NCBI GenBank assembly: GCA_040217795.1
Contig: JBEHWK010000034.1
Coordinates: 1-26,595, forward strand
Direction of reading: 5' to 3'
DNA: 26,595 bases
Origin: Clostridium_T sp040217795
Lineage (GTDB): Bacteria; Bacillota; Clostridia; Clostridiales; Clostridiaceae
In this document: one piece after another, positions 15,563-23,177 of the stretch
Position numbering within the stretch: the stretch's first letter is position 1
Layout of the letters: each line of letters starts with the position of its first letter
Translations under genes and position numbers: made by a program
The notes under the pieces: model-generated
Databases searched by the model: none
What the model saw: the letters and a program-made list of their open reading frames with translations, nothing else
What the model was told of the DNA's origin: nothing

Positions 15563-16336
15563 ATGAAAATTGCTGTTATACATGGTCAAAGTCACAAAGG
15601 AAGCACTTATAATATAGCAAAATTGTTCATAGACAGATTGGCAACAAGTGAAGATGAAGTTTCAGAGTTTCAGACAAATAACATAAGTTCATGTATAGGA
15701 TGTTATACTTGTGTTCTTAAAAGTGAAGAAATGTGTCCCCACAGTAAAGAGGTACAGCCTATCATAGAAGCGATTGAGAGTGCAGATGTTGTAATAGCGG
15801 AGTCACCTAACTACTGCATGGGAATGTCCGGGCAGTTAAAAACATTTTTTGACCACATGGCATACAGATGGATATCACACAGACCTCATCCTTCAATGAA
15901 TAATAAAATCGGCATTGCAATTTCCACTACAGCAGGCGTTGGGGCATCCGGGACTGCAAAAAGTATAAAGAAGCATATGTTCTGGTGGGGAATATCGAAA
16001 ATATACACAGTGTCAGAGGCTGTTGCCGCCATGAACTGGAATGGAGTAAAGCCTGAAAAGAAAGAAAAAATAGTTAAGAAGGCAGATGAAATTTCAAAAA
16101 AGATATTGAAAAAGGAAGGTAAAGTCAATCCAGGATTAAAATGGAAGATTATGTTTAATATAATGAGAATGCAGCAGAAAAATAATCCCTGGAATCCAGC
16201 TGACAGAAAGCATTGGGAAGACAATGGATGGATTTACCAGGAGAAAGAAAATAAGATTTTTCAGGTAGATAAAGAGGAACTGGAGATTTTTGAAAAAGAA
16301 TTTTCTTATAAAGAGAAGCGTGTTACAGATACTTAG
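15563..16336 (+). CDS. Iron-sulfur flavoprotein / NADPH-dependent FMN reductase-like protein
   Basis: This 257-residue flavodoxin-fold oxidoreductase has a phosphate-binding loop for FMN at 8-15 (GQSHKGST). The compact motif Cys44-x2-Cys47-x2-Cys50-x7-Cys58 is that of iron-sulfur flavoproteins and would hold a 4Fe-4S cluster. ESPNYCMGMSGQLKTFFDH matches the second FMN loop. A C-terminal extension of about 70 residues (NPWNPADRKHWEDNGWIYQ) is conserved-looking but unassigned. ATG at 15563 has GGAG about nine bases upstream. A dehydrogenase gene follows 54 bases later on the same strand, so both probably form one redox operon driven by promoter cassette copy 1. The electron donor and substrate are not evident; the enzyme is probably cytoplasmic. 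Confidence 0.87.
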   Translation: MKIAVIHGQSHKGSTYNIAKLFIDRLATSEDEVSEFQTNNISSCIGCYTCVLKSEEMCPHSKEVQPIIEAIESADVVIAESPNYCMGMSGQLKTFFDHMAYRWISHRPHPSMNNKIGIAISTTAGVGASGTAKSIKKHMFWWGISKIYTVSEAVAAMNWNGVKPEKKEKIVKKADEISKKILKKEGKVNPGLKWKIMFNIMRMQQKNNPWNPADRKHWEDNGWIYQEKENKIFQVDKEELEIFEKEFSYKEKRVTDT

Positions 16337-16390
16337 CTAAGGTAATCATCAAGATACTATTCATGACTTAAAATGAGAGGTGTAACAAAG

Positions 16391-17179
16391 ATGAAGAAGA
16401 TATTGGTTACAGGAGCAAATCAGGGGATTGGGTACTATATGGTTAAGCAGTTACTTACAGATGGCTGTCAGGTATCTGTTCTGGACTTGGAAACTGACCA
16501 ACTGGAAAGACTGATGAAAGATTATGAGGATAGGCTTTTACCAATTAAATGTGATGTTAAGGATGAAACTGCACTAACGGAAGCAGTTAAAATATGTATA
16601 GAGAAGTTTGGAGGTATAGACATTGCAGTGCATAATGCATGCAGATGCACTTTTGAGTCAATGGAGGAAACTGACTATTCAATTTATAAGGATATTTTTG
16701 ATATTAATTATTTCGGAGCTTTGAGGTTGACAAAAGCTGTTATTCCTTATATGAAGAAAGAAGGTAAAGGTAAAATTGTTTTTACAAGTTCTGGAGTTGG
16801 AGTTACGGGATTTGTAAATATCAGTTCATATGCATCAAGCAAGGGTGCTATTGAGTCCTTTGCTAAATGCATGAATATTGAGTATCAAGATAAGGGGATT
16901 ACATTTCACATTTTCCATCCACCTCTTACCCGAACAAAGTCAGCTTCAGGCCTTCCTATACCAAAAGAATTTATGGCAGACCCTGTTAAAGTTGGAAATG
17001 GGCTTGCAAAAAATATTGATAAAAAGAGTTTTATCATTTGCCACAGCTTTGGACAAAAAGTTCAGACCTTAGGGTGCTATCTGTTCCCAATTAAAATGGG
17101 AAAGTTTTTAAGTAAAATGACTGAAAATTATACAAAGGAAATGGCAGAAAAGAATTGTTCTAATCAGCATAAATTTTAG
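16391..17179 (+). CDS. Short-chain dehydrogenase/reductase (SDR)
   Basis: This is a classical SDR of 262 residues. The NAD(P)-binding motif TGANQGIG is at 7-14, Asp55 lies in CDV, the NNAG motif is changed to HNAC at 81-84, and the active site is Asn106, Ser134, Tyr147 (SYASSK) and Lys151. The C-terminal ~50 residues include a hydrophobic stretch (LGCYLFPIKMGKFL) that could touch membrane or lipid substrates, as in ketosphinganine-reductase-like SDRs. The frame is open from an ATG at 16373, but ATG at 16391 is preferred: GAGGTG lies eight bases before it and the Rossmann fold starts there. It follows the flavoprotein gene by 54 bases and is ended by a strong terminator. Confidence 0.9.
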   Translation: MKKILVTGANQGIGYYMVKQLLTDGCQVSVLDLETDQLERLMKDYEDRLLPIKCDVKDETALTEAVKICIEKFGGIDIAVHNACRCTFESMEETDYSIYKDIFDINYFGALRLTKAVIPYMKKEGKGKIVFTSSGVGVTGFVNISSYASSKGAIESFAKCMNIEYQDKGITFHIFHPPLTRTKSASGLPIPKEFMADPVKVGNGLAKNIDKKSFIICHSFGQKVQTLGCYLFPIKMGKFLSKMTENYTKEMAEKNCSNQHKF

Positions 17180-17215
17180 TAAGGAACATTGTATCTGATT
17201 TTAGATTCAATGAAA

Positions 17216-17253
17216 AACCACCCCTGTTCAGCTATATCGAGCTAGGAGTGGTT
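17216..17253 (+). terminator. Terminator after the SDR gene
   Basis: AACCACCCCT (17216-17225) pairs with AGGAGTGGTT (17244-17253), followed by GCATAATTTTATT. The following 17254-17481 is AT-rich, with a weak perfect hairpin ATTTTATT/AATAAAAT at 17296-17315; nothing else is seen there. Confidence 0.75.
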
Positions 17254-17481
17254 GCATAATTTTATTAGGAGGAATAATTAATTATATGCACGTTTATTTT
17301 ATTGTAGAATAAAATTATATAGTCCTGATAATTATATGTTGAAATTGGCAGAGTATAGAGAACCAACTTCTAAGCTTTTATGACAGTTGCCTGACTTTTT
17401 TTAAATCTCAAGGAGTCAAACAAGTATTAATTGTTAAAGGCTGAAGGTGGATATCTATATAGTGCAGATGGAGGTAATAAT

Positions 17482-17871
17482 ATGAATGGATTAAAAGCAG
17501 TATTTGAAAAGTTAAAAGTCAGAGCAAAAGAACTGAAATCTAATGTGTTGGCCTTGTATATAGCTTACAAAAGACCGGATGTGCCATGGTATGCAAAGTT
17601 GCTGGCAATTATCGTTGTCGGATATGCAGTAAGCCCTATAGATCTTATCCCGGATTTTATACCTGTTCTTGGGTACCTGGATGACTTGATACTGCTGCCT
17701 TTAGGTATTCTATTGGCCGTAAAGTTGATACCAGCTGATATAATGGAAGAATGCCGCAGCCAGGCAAAAGAGCTTTTTAATGAAAGTAAGCTCCAAAATC
17801 GCATTGCAGCATTAATAATAATCTTAATATGGTTATTGCTTATTTTTCTTATTATCTTAAAAATAATTTAA
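17482..17871 (+). CDS. YkvA-family (DUF1232) membrane protein
   Basis: This 129-residue protein carries the DUF1232 core PWYAKLLAIIVVGYAVSPIDLIPDFIPVLGYLDDLILLP, with the invariant SPIDLIPD. Two hydrophobic segments surround this core and a strong membrane anchor ends the protein (ALIIILIWLLLIFLIILKII). The function of the family is not established. The frame is open from 17431, but ATG at 17482 is chosen for GGAGGT eight bases upstream. It stands alone between the SDR operon and the lipoprotein gene. Confidence 0.85.
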   Translation: MNGLKAVFEKLKVRAKELKSNVLALYIAYKRPDVPWYAKLLAIIVVGYAVSPIDLIPDFIPVLGYLDDLILLPLGILLAVKLIPADIMEECRSQAKELFNESKLQNRIAALIIILIWLLLIFLIILKII

Positions 17872-17953
17872 ACTATTACGTGAAACCATTTTATTTAGTT
17901 TCTAAAGAAATATAAAAAGATGGCTTGTTTATTTTTTAAGGCTCTTAACAACA

Positions 17954-17982
17954 TTGATATTATGTATAATATTGTATATAAT
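17954..17982 (+). promoter_or_regulatory. Sigma-A promoter of the lipoprotein gene
   Basis: TTGATA (17954-17959) and TATAAT (17977-17982) are 17 bases apart, about 30 bases before the lipoprotein start. Confidence 0.65.
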
Positions 17983-18013
17983 GTATAATATAACTAAATG
18001 AAAGGAAGCTGCT

Positions 18014-18709
18014 ATGAAATTAAAAAAAATAATATTAATTTTAATATTATCTGCCTGCACTATAGGTATGATTGGCTGTACTAAGGAAAATAAAGATAGT
18101 CAATTACAAACGAACACTAAATACTCTAAGCAGGGTGAACCGCAAACACAATCAGAAAATAAAAACTCTGTTAGTGAAGAAAACACAACCGAACCTTCTG
18201 CTGAAACCAATGATTCTAAAAATACAACAGAAAACGAGAAATATAATTATAAAAAAGAAGGTTATTATTTATATAGAATTAGTTTAGATGGTAATACCAA
18301 AACTAAATTACAAACAGAACCTATTCATGATTATGTTATAGTAGATAATATATTATATTATTTATCTACAGATGAAGGTGCAAATGGTATATCTTTAAAA
18401 ACACTATACAAAGTAGACCTTGCTACAGATGTCAGCACAAAGTTATCTGATGCAGATTCCTCTAAGTTTTGTGTTGTTGAAGATGATATATACTTCTCTA
18501 AAAACTTAACAATATACACAATTAAAATTGATGGAACAGGTTTAACAAAAATATCTAGTGAAAACCAAAAAGGTGCTGTTCTTGAAAGTGCGAATAAAGA
18601 TTTTGTGGTATACATTTGTACAGATAGTGATACAAACAAACAAGTAAGAGTTATTTCACCTACGAAATACAATACTCATCAAGTTGGAGCAGTTGAAAAT
18701 ATAGAATAG
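18014..18709 (+). CDS. Lipoprotein with DUF5050-like beta-propeller repeats
   Basis: The 231-residue protein begins with a lipoprotein signal (MKLKKIILILILSACTIGM) and lipobox MIGC, with Cys22 as the lipidated residue, so it is anchored outside the cell membrane. A polar linker rich in Ser, Thr, Asn and Glu (about 25-75) follows. The rest has repeated blades of the DUF5050 type: YLYRISLDGNTKTKL, ILYYLS, LYKVDLATDVSTKL, IYFSKN and IYTIKIDGTGLTKIS. Only about three blades fit, fewer than a full propeller, so it may be a short member. ATG at 18014 has AAAGGAAG upstream. The role is unknown. It is monocistronic between a promoter at 17954 and a terminator at 18719. Confidence 0.8.
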   Translation: MKLKKIILILILSACTIGMIGCTKENKDSQLQTNTKYSKQGEPQTQSENKNSVSEENTTEPSAETNDSKNTTENEKYNYKKEGYYLYRISLDGNTKTKLQTEPIHDYVIVDNILYYLSTDEGANGISLKTLYKVDLATDVSTKLSDADSSKFCVVEDDIYFSKNLTIYTIKIDGTGLTKISSENQKGAVLESANKDFVVYICTDSDTNKQVRVISPTKYNTHQVGAVENIE

Positions 18710-18718
18710 CTTTAAAAT

Positions 18719-18750
18719 AAGAAGAGATATAATGCTCTTCTTGTTTTTTT
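18719..18750 (+). terminator. Terminator of the lipoprotein gene
   Basis: AAGAAGAG (18719-18726) pairs with CTCTTCTT (18735-18742), followed directly by GTTTTTTT. Confidence 0.9.
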
Positions 18751-18775
18751 ATATAACTTTAATAAAGCAAAAGCA

Positions 18776-18810
18776 AAAAGGCAAGGTAATTACTTTAAAC
18801 CTTGCCTTTT
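18776..18810 (-). terminator. Terminator of the efflux-pump operon
   Basis: AAAAGGCAAGG (18776-18786) and CCTTGCCTTTT (18800-18810) form a perfect 11-base stem. On the minus strand a T-rich tail (TTGCTTTTGCTTT) follows, about 30 bases after the pump stop. Confidence 0.85.
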
Positions 18811-18839
18811 GTGGTATTAAGTTTCAGTTTATTTCGCAG

Positions 18840-20342
18840 TTATGCAGCATTTTCCTCGTTATTATTTTCCATAAGACTATTTCTGCCTTTGTCCTTTAGA
18901 AAAAAGGATATAACTAAAGCAGTTACAGTTATTATGATAACAAGCATAAATGTTGAATTCATGCCTTTCAGTGCAGCATCCAGCATTCCTGACTTATAAA
19001 GCGAGATATTTGTTTTTGCAAGAGCTTTATCAGGAGCATTGGAAGCAGTAACATTAGACATTACAGTAATCAATACTGCAGACCCAAGAGAACCGGCAAC
19101 CTGTTTCGCCATATTAATAACAGAAGATGCATGGGGCAGAAGTTTATCAGGCAAAGCATTCATTCCGGCTGTCTGCAATGGCATTATAACAAGTGCGATT
19201 CCGATATATCGGATTGTGTATACTACAGCAACAAAGGTAATGGATGTACCCATATGTAAATTCGTAAAAGGGATAGTTGAAACAGCCAACAGAATAATTC
19301 CAGGTATGGCTAATTTCTTAACACCATATTTATCAAACAGTCGACCGGATACCAGCATCATTCCTGCCATTAACAATGCTCCAGGCAAAAGTGTCAATCC
19401 GCTGGTAAGAGCTGATTTTCCAAGTATACTCTGAAGGAAAATCGGTACTATAATACTGGCTCCTACTGATGATATACTCAAAATACTTCCTATAATAGTT
19501 GTTAAAGTGAATGTTCCGGATTTAAATACACGCATTTCCAGCATAGGGTTTTTCATTGAAATCTGACGCCATACAAATAAAGCACTTATAATTACTCCTG
19601 CAATAATTGTTGCAACAACACTGATATCAGACCAGCCCTTATTTCCGGCATTGCTGAATCCGAACAATAATGATCCGAATCCTGCTGTTGAAAGAATGAT
19701 GGATAGTAAGTCTATCTTAGGATTCTTTAATGGGATGATATCCTTCATAAAGAAAAATAAAAAGATTATATCTAAAGCTAGTATAGGGATTAATAAATAG
19801 AACAGGTAATGCCAGTTCCATTTATCTATGATCAATCCTGCCAAAGTAGGTCCTATGGCAGGGGCAAAGCATACAACCAGACCATAAAGTCCCATTGCTG
19901 CTCCTCTTTTTTCAAGTGGAAAAATCAAGAGAAGCACTGTACTTATTAAGGGCATCAGAATTCCAGCTCCAACAGCCTGAACTATTCTTCCCATAAGAAG
20001 AGACTCAAAGCTTGTGGAAAAGGCGCAGATAAGGGTTCCGATTCCAAACATAAGCACGGAGAACATTAATAATTTTTTAGTTGGGATTTTCTCAAGCAGC
20101 AGCGCTGTTAAAGGGATCATTATGGCATTAACAAGCATAAATGCCGTTGTGAGCCACTGAACTGTGCTTGCGGTAATATCAAAGTATTTCATTATCTGCG
20201 GCAATGCGGTAGATAGTATCGTCTGATTCAGGATTGAAACAAATGATCCGATCATCATTGCAGTTATAAGCAGAATTTTGTTATACTCTTTTCCATGAAT
20301 ATCTTTGTTAATAAATTTTTCTACTGAAACTTTCTTTTCCAT
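18840..20342 (-). CDS. DHA2-family MFS multidrug efflux transporter (14 TM)
   Basis: This 500-residue drug:H+ antiporter is of the EmrB/QacA/LmrB kind. Fourteen hydrophobic segments are expected from the length and spacing. Motif A lies in GRIVQAVGAGILMPLIS, and motif C, typical of antiporters, in GLYGLVVCFAPAIGPTLAGLI. The N-terminal tail is cytoplasmic and charged. ATG at 20342 is chosen because it overlaps the TGA of the intended padR frame by one base (TGATG), which indicates translational coupling; AAGGA lies upstream. The pump shares an operon with the PadR repressor gene, a common arrangement for inducible drug export, and is followed by a terminator at 18776. The drug substrate is unknown. 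Confidence 0.92.
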   Translation of the reverse strand: MEKKVSVEKFINKDIHGKEYNKILLITAMMIGSFVSILNQTILSTALPQIMKYFDITASTVQWLTTAFMLVNAIMIPLTALLLEKIPTKKLLMFSVLMFGIGTLICAFSTSFESLLMGRIVQAVGAGILMPLISTVLLLIFPLEKRGAAMGLYGLVVCFAPAIGPTLAGLIIDKWNWHYLFYLLIPILALDIIFLFFFMKDIIPLKNPKIDLLSIILSTAGFGSLLFGFSNAGNKGWSDISVVATIIAGVIISALFVWRQISMKNPMLEMRVFKSGTFTLTTIIGSILSISSVGASIIVPIFLQSILGKSALTSGLTLLPGALLMAGMMLVSGRLFDKYGVKKLAIPGIILLAVSTIPFTNLHMGTSITFVAVVYTIRYIGIALVIMPLQTAGMNALPDKLLPHASSVINMAKQVAGSLGSAVLITVMSNVTASNAPDKALAKTNISLYKSGMLDAALKGMNSTFMLVIIITVTALVISFFLKDKGRNSLMENNNEENAA

Positions 20343-20928
20343 CAATTCATTTTCCTTTCTTCATTAAAATCCTGTTCTATAAAATGGATATCCCTGTTTT
20401 TATATAGATTTTTCACCCATTGACACCATTGAAGATCCAGTAAGGCTTCATTTAAAATCTTTTGAGTCAAAATATAAGCTCCAAATAAAGATGGGTTTTC
20501 AGTTCCGGAATTCTCGGAGAACTTAAGTCTGATTTTTTCTATATGATTTTTCTTTTCCTCGATTTTTTCTTATATCTTGTCTCAAGCTCATTGAGAAGAT
20601 TTTCTGCTGCTTCAGTATCCATGCAATGTATACAATATATTTTTAAGTTCATTTCATCTCTCACAACTGCAGCACTGGTTTCAGAGATGAACCAGTCACG
20701 TAAAAAAGCCTTTCCCTGAACTGTTAAGGTATATATCTTTTTATCAGGCTTGCCGCTTTGTTTTTCCAATGTTAATTCAATATGTCCCAATTTCTCTAAT
20801 TCTGAAAGCAAAGGATATATGGCACTGTGTGTAGAGCGCCAGAACTTATTGAGCTTTGCAGTTAAATCATAACCAGACATTGGTTCTGTTGATAACAGGC
20901 TGAGAAGCCCATAAGATAATTTATTCAT
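20342..20928 (-). pseudogene. PadR-family repressor gene with a one-base frameshift
   Basis: The first ~120 codons encode a PadR winged helix (LSYGLLSLLSTEPMSGYDL, FWRSTHSAIYPLLSELEKLGHI, KKIYTLTVQGKAFL). After ELETRYKK the frame runs into a stop at 20539. In the neighbouring frame the normal PadR C-terminal domain continues without a stop: KIEEKKNHIEKIRLKFSENS, then YILTQKILNEALLDLQWCQW, ending at a TGA that overlaps the pump ATG at 20342. One missing A in the run at 20563-20568 (T6 on the plus strand) explains it. ATG at 20928 has AAGGAGA upstream. The truncated product keeps the DNA-binding domain but lacks the dimerising helices, so repression is probably lost unless slippage restores it. 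A sequencing error is possible. Confidence 0.85.
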
Positions 20929-20964
20929 TAATTATATCTCCTTATGAAATGTTGGTGGTTTTTA

Positions 20965-20984
20965 ATATGTCATTAATGACATAT
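20965..20984. promoter_or_regulatory. PadR operator 1
   Basis: ATATGTCATTAATGACATAT is a perfect 20-base palindrome with the ATGTCA/TGACAT half-sites typical of PadR operators, about 37 bases upstream of the padR start. Confidence 0.75.
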
Positions 20985-21001
20985 ATCGATCAACTCTTAG
21001 T

Positions 21002-21030
21002 ATACTACGTCAATTTTATTAATATGTCAA
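21002..21030 (-). promoter_or_regulatory. Promoter of the padR-pump operon
   Basis: On the minus strand TTGACA (21030-21025) and TAGTAT (21007-21002) are 17 bases apart. The -35 box lies inside operator 2 and operator 1 lies downstream, so a bound repressor would block it. Confidence 0.6.
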
Positions 21031-21042
21031 TAGTGACATATT
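21021..21042. promoter_or_regulatory. PadR operator 2
   Basis: AATATGTCA and TGACATATT flank ATAG in a 22-base near-perfect palindrome with the same half-sites as operator 1. It overlaps the -35 box of the padR promoter and could also affect promoter cassette copy 2, 30 bases away. Confidence 0.75.
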
Positions 21043-21071
21043 AGTCGGAAGCAGTTTTTATTTTATTATGA

Positions 21072-21143
21072 GTTATGGGAATTAATTGAAATAAATTAAG
21101 GTTGTCTATATAATGGAAGTATAGTGAGTTTAAGGAAGAGTGG
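21072..21143 (+). promoter_or_regulatory. Conserved promoter cassette, copy 2
   Basis: TTGAAA (21086-21091) and TATAAT (21109-21114) are 17 bases apart. The flanks GTTATGGGAAT and GGAAGTATAGTGAGTTTAAG match copies 1 and 3. It drives the CPBP protease gene, whose start is about 70 bases downstream. Confidence 0.8.
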
Positions 21144-21185
21144 TTGCTGGAGATAGAGTCATTGATACTGCATTGGAGGGTGTAT

Positions 21186-21950
21186 ATGTGTAAAAGAATA
21201 ACTGTTAAATATTTAATTGGAACATTTTTGATAACCTACATAATGTGGGGACTTATCATCGCTGCAAATCAAGTTGGATATTTTGAATTTGGTACTCCTG
21301 TTTCAATGATATTATTTATCATAGGAGGTAACGCACCACCAATTATGGCATATGTGGTTTTAAGAAAAGAACATATGATAACTGGAATCAAACAATTTGT
21401 AAAAGAGGCTTTTGCATTTAAACAAAAACCTTCGCATTATGCTGTATTGATGGCATTTTTAGTTGTGTATTTTGGAGTTCCTGCTCTTATGCAAGGTATT
21501 TCAAAGGGAACAGAACTATATATCGGTTTCCTGATCATTCCGTTGATGATTTTCGGTGGTGGTTCAGAGGAACTTGGATGGCGATATATTTTGCAGCCAG
21601 AATTAGAAAAACAATTTCCTTTTGGAATTGCCACTTCACTTACAGCCTGTATCTGGGCAGTATGGCACCTGCCTTTATTTTTCATTAAAGGAACATCACA
21701 AAGTAACTGGAATTTTCGCTTATTTACCATTATGGTATTTGGATTGTCATTTGCATTGGCAACAATATACTATGTAAGTAAAAGTATTTGGTTATGCATT
21801 TTGTTTCACTGCATGATAAATGCACTAGCTACATCATGGATTGTTAAAGACAGTATAGAAATAAAAATTTGCACTACCATATCCATGATTGTTTTATCAT
21901 TTGTGATTGTTGTGTACCACAATAAAAGAAAAGGAACAAATATTAAATAA
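21186..21950 (+). CDS. CPBP-family intramembrane metalloprotease
   Basis: This 254-residue multispanning protein, with about eight hydrophobic segments, is of the CAAX-protease/bacteriocin-processing family. The catalytic motifs are intact: EELGWR (motif EExxxR) in GGGSEELGWRYIL, His in CIWAVWHLPLFF, and FHCMINA (motif HxxxN) near the C-terminus. ATG at 21186 is chosen over an upstream ATG at 21144 because GGAGGG lies five bases before it. Members cleave or modify membrane peptides and are often linked to bacteriocin self-immunity; no bacteriocin gene is seen here. It is monocistronic, with cassette promoter copy 2 and a terminator at 21956. Confidence 0.88.
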   Translation: MCKRITVKYLIGTFLITYIMWGLIIAANQVGYFEFGTPVSMILFIIGGNAPPIMAYVVLRKEHMITGIKQFVKEAFAFKQKPSHYAVLMAFLVVYFGVPALMQGISKGTELYIGFLIIPLMIFGGGSEELGWRYILQPELEKQFPFGIATSLTACIWAVWHLPLFFIKGTSQSNWNFRLFTIMVFGLSFALATIYYVSKSIWLCILFHCMINALATSWIVKDSIEIKICTTISMIVLSFVIVVYHNKRKGTNIK

Positions 21951-21955
21951 ATGAT

Positions 21956-21990
21956 GTGCGTCAGAATTACTCCGGCGCACTTCTTTTTAT
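21956..21990 (+). terminator. Terminator of the CPBP gene
   Basis: GTGCGTC (21956-21962) pairs with GGCGCAC (21974-21980), followed by TTCTTTTTAT. Confidence 0.8.
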
Positions 21991-22200
21991 TTAAGTTATA
22001 AATTGGATGTTAAGGGTATTAATCTATTTTAAAGGATTTATTATAGTGATAAAATAGAAGGGAATTCAGATGACAATAATTAAAAAGATAACATTGAGAA
22101 AATATTCAGGCCGGCCTTTCTGATAGGCACTTTTTGTACATATATGAATTGGTTATGTTTTGTACAGGAACCATTAACATTGAAAAGGAGTAAATGTATT

Positions 22201-23043
22201 ATGGCAAGTATGTTCTTAAGATTTCCCGGAGGTCGGGGAAAATCACTTACATTAAGTTATGATGACGGAGTAGAGCAGGATATAAAGCTCATTGATATAA
22301 TGAGTAAGCATGGATTGAAAGGGACATTCAATTTAAACAGCGGATTATATGCCCAGGAAGGTACGGTTTATCCTGAAGGGCAAATTCACCGCAGAATGAC
22401 TGAAAAGCAGGTTACTGAAACCTTTGCCGACTCAGGACAGGAAGTGGCGGTACATTCATTAACACATCCATTTCTTGAACAATTGCCTGTCCATATGGTT
22501 GTCAATGAAATAATGAAAGACAGGGAGAACCTTGAAAACCAGTTTGGTACAATTGTACGGGGAATGGCATATCCCTATGGTACATTGAGTGACAGTGTTG
22601 TTGAAGCACTTAAGGTTTGTGGTATAGCATATTCCAGAACCATAGTTTCAACAAATGATTTCAGGATTCCTAAAGACTGGATGAGACTGACTGCAACCTG
22701 TCATCATAATTCACCTGAACTTAAAGACCTTGCAAAAAAATTTGTGGAGGATAAAGTAAGCCGCCAACCATACTTGTTTTATTTATGGGGTCATAGCTAT
22801 GAATTTGAAGCCAACAATAACTGGAATGTAATTGAGGATTTTGCTGCATATGTAGGAAACAGAGATGACATCTGGTATGCAACAAATATAGAAATCTATG
22901 AATATATTGAGGCATATAACCGTCTGGTATTCAGTATTGGAGGTAAACGGGTAAAGAATCCATCCAACAGAAAAATATGGTTTGAATATTTAGGCAGAAT
23001 TATTGAAATCGAAGCAGGAGCAATGATAGAAATTTGCAGGTAA
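22201..23043 (+). CDS. Polysaccharide deacetylase (NodB) family protein
   Basis: This 280-residue protein of the carbohydrate esterase 4/NodB fold has motif 1 SYDDG with Asp21/Asp22, motif 2 HSLTH with metal ligands His85 and His89, and motif 3 RGMAYPYG at 120-127. A late HSYE segment (LWGHSYEFE) supplies the catalytic His region. It would remove N-acetyl groups from a sugar polymer or a small amide substrate. There is no signal peptide, so unlike most wall deacetylases it may act inside the cell. The frame is open from 22144, but ATG at 22201 with AAGGAG ten bases upstream is chosen. It stands alone between terminators and promoters of its neighbours; its substrate is unknown. Confidence 0.86.
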   Translation: MASMFLRFPGGRGKSLTLSYDDGVEQDIKLIDIMSKHGLKGTFNLNSGLYAQEGTVYPEGQIHRRMTEKQVTETFADSGQEVAVHSLTHPFLEQLPVHMVVNEIMKDRENLENQFGTIVRGMAYPYGTLSDSVVEALKVCGIAYSRTIVSTNDFRIPKDWMRLTATCHHNSPELKDLAKKFVEDKVSRQPYLFYLWGHSYEFEANNNWNVIEDFAAYVGNRDDIWYATNIEIYEYIEAYNRLVFSIGGKRVKNPSNRKIWFEYLGRIIEIEAGAMIEICR

Positions 23044-23100
23044 AGGGTAATATACTTTTAATGTCAATGTTAAATGAGAACTGCCTGCCCTAAAAAATAT

Positions 23101-23129
23101 TTGAAGCCGTAAATAAAAGCATGTAAAAT
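23101..23129 (+). promoter_or_regulatory. Sigma-A promoter of the TrkA-C protein gene
   Basis: TTGAAG (23101-23106) and TAAAAT (23124-23129) are 17 bases apart, about 49 bases before the start codon. Confidence 0.6.
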
Positions 23130-23177
23130 TAATGTATAGTTTTATGGTTTTTAAATACAGTAGGGAGGGATGAAAAT

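Noticed and set aside
17296..17315. Perfect AT-only hairpin after the SDR terminator
   Set aside because: Very weak stem in AT-rich spacer, with no T-run and no repeat elsewhere in the window.
19039..19434. 131-codon plus-strand open frame opposite the MFS pump gene
   Set aside because: Shadow of the pump coding sequence without its own start signals.
22070..22123. 17-codon open frame with an AAGGG ribosome-binding-like site before the deacetylase gene
   Set aside because: Too short to judge, with no attenuator structure around it; could be chance.
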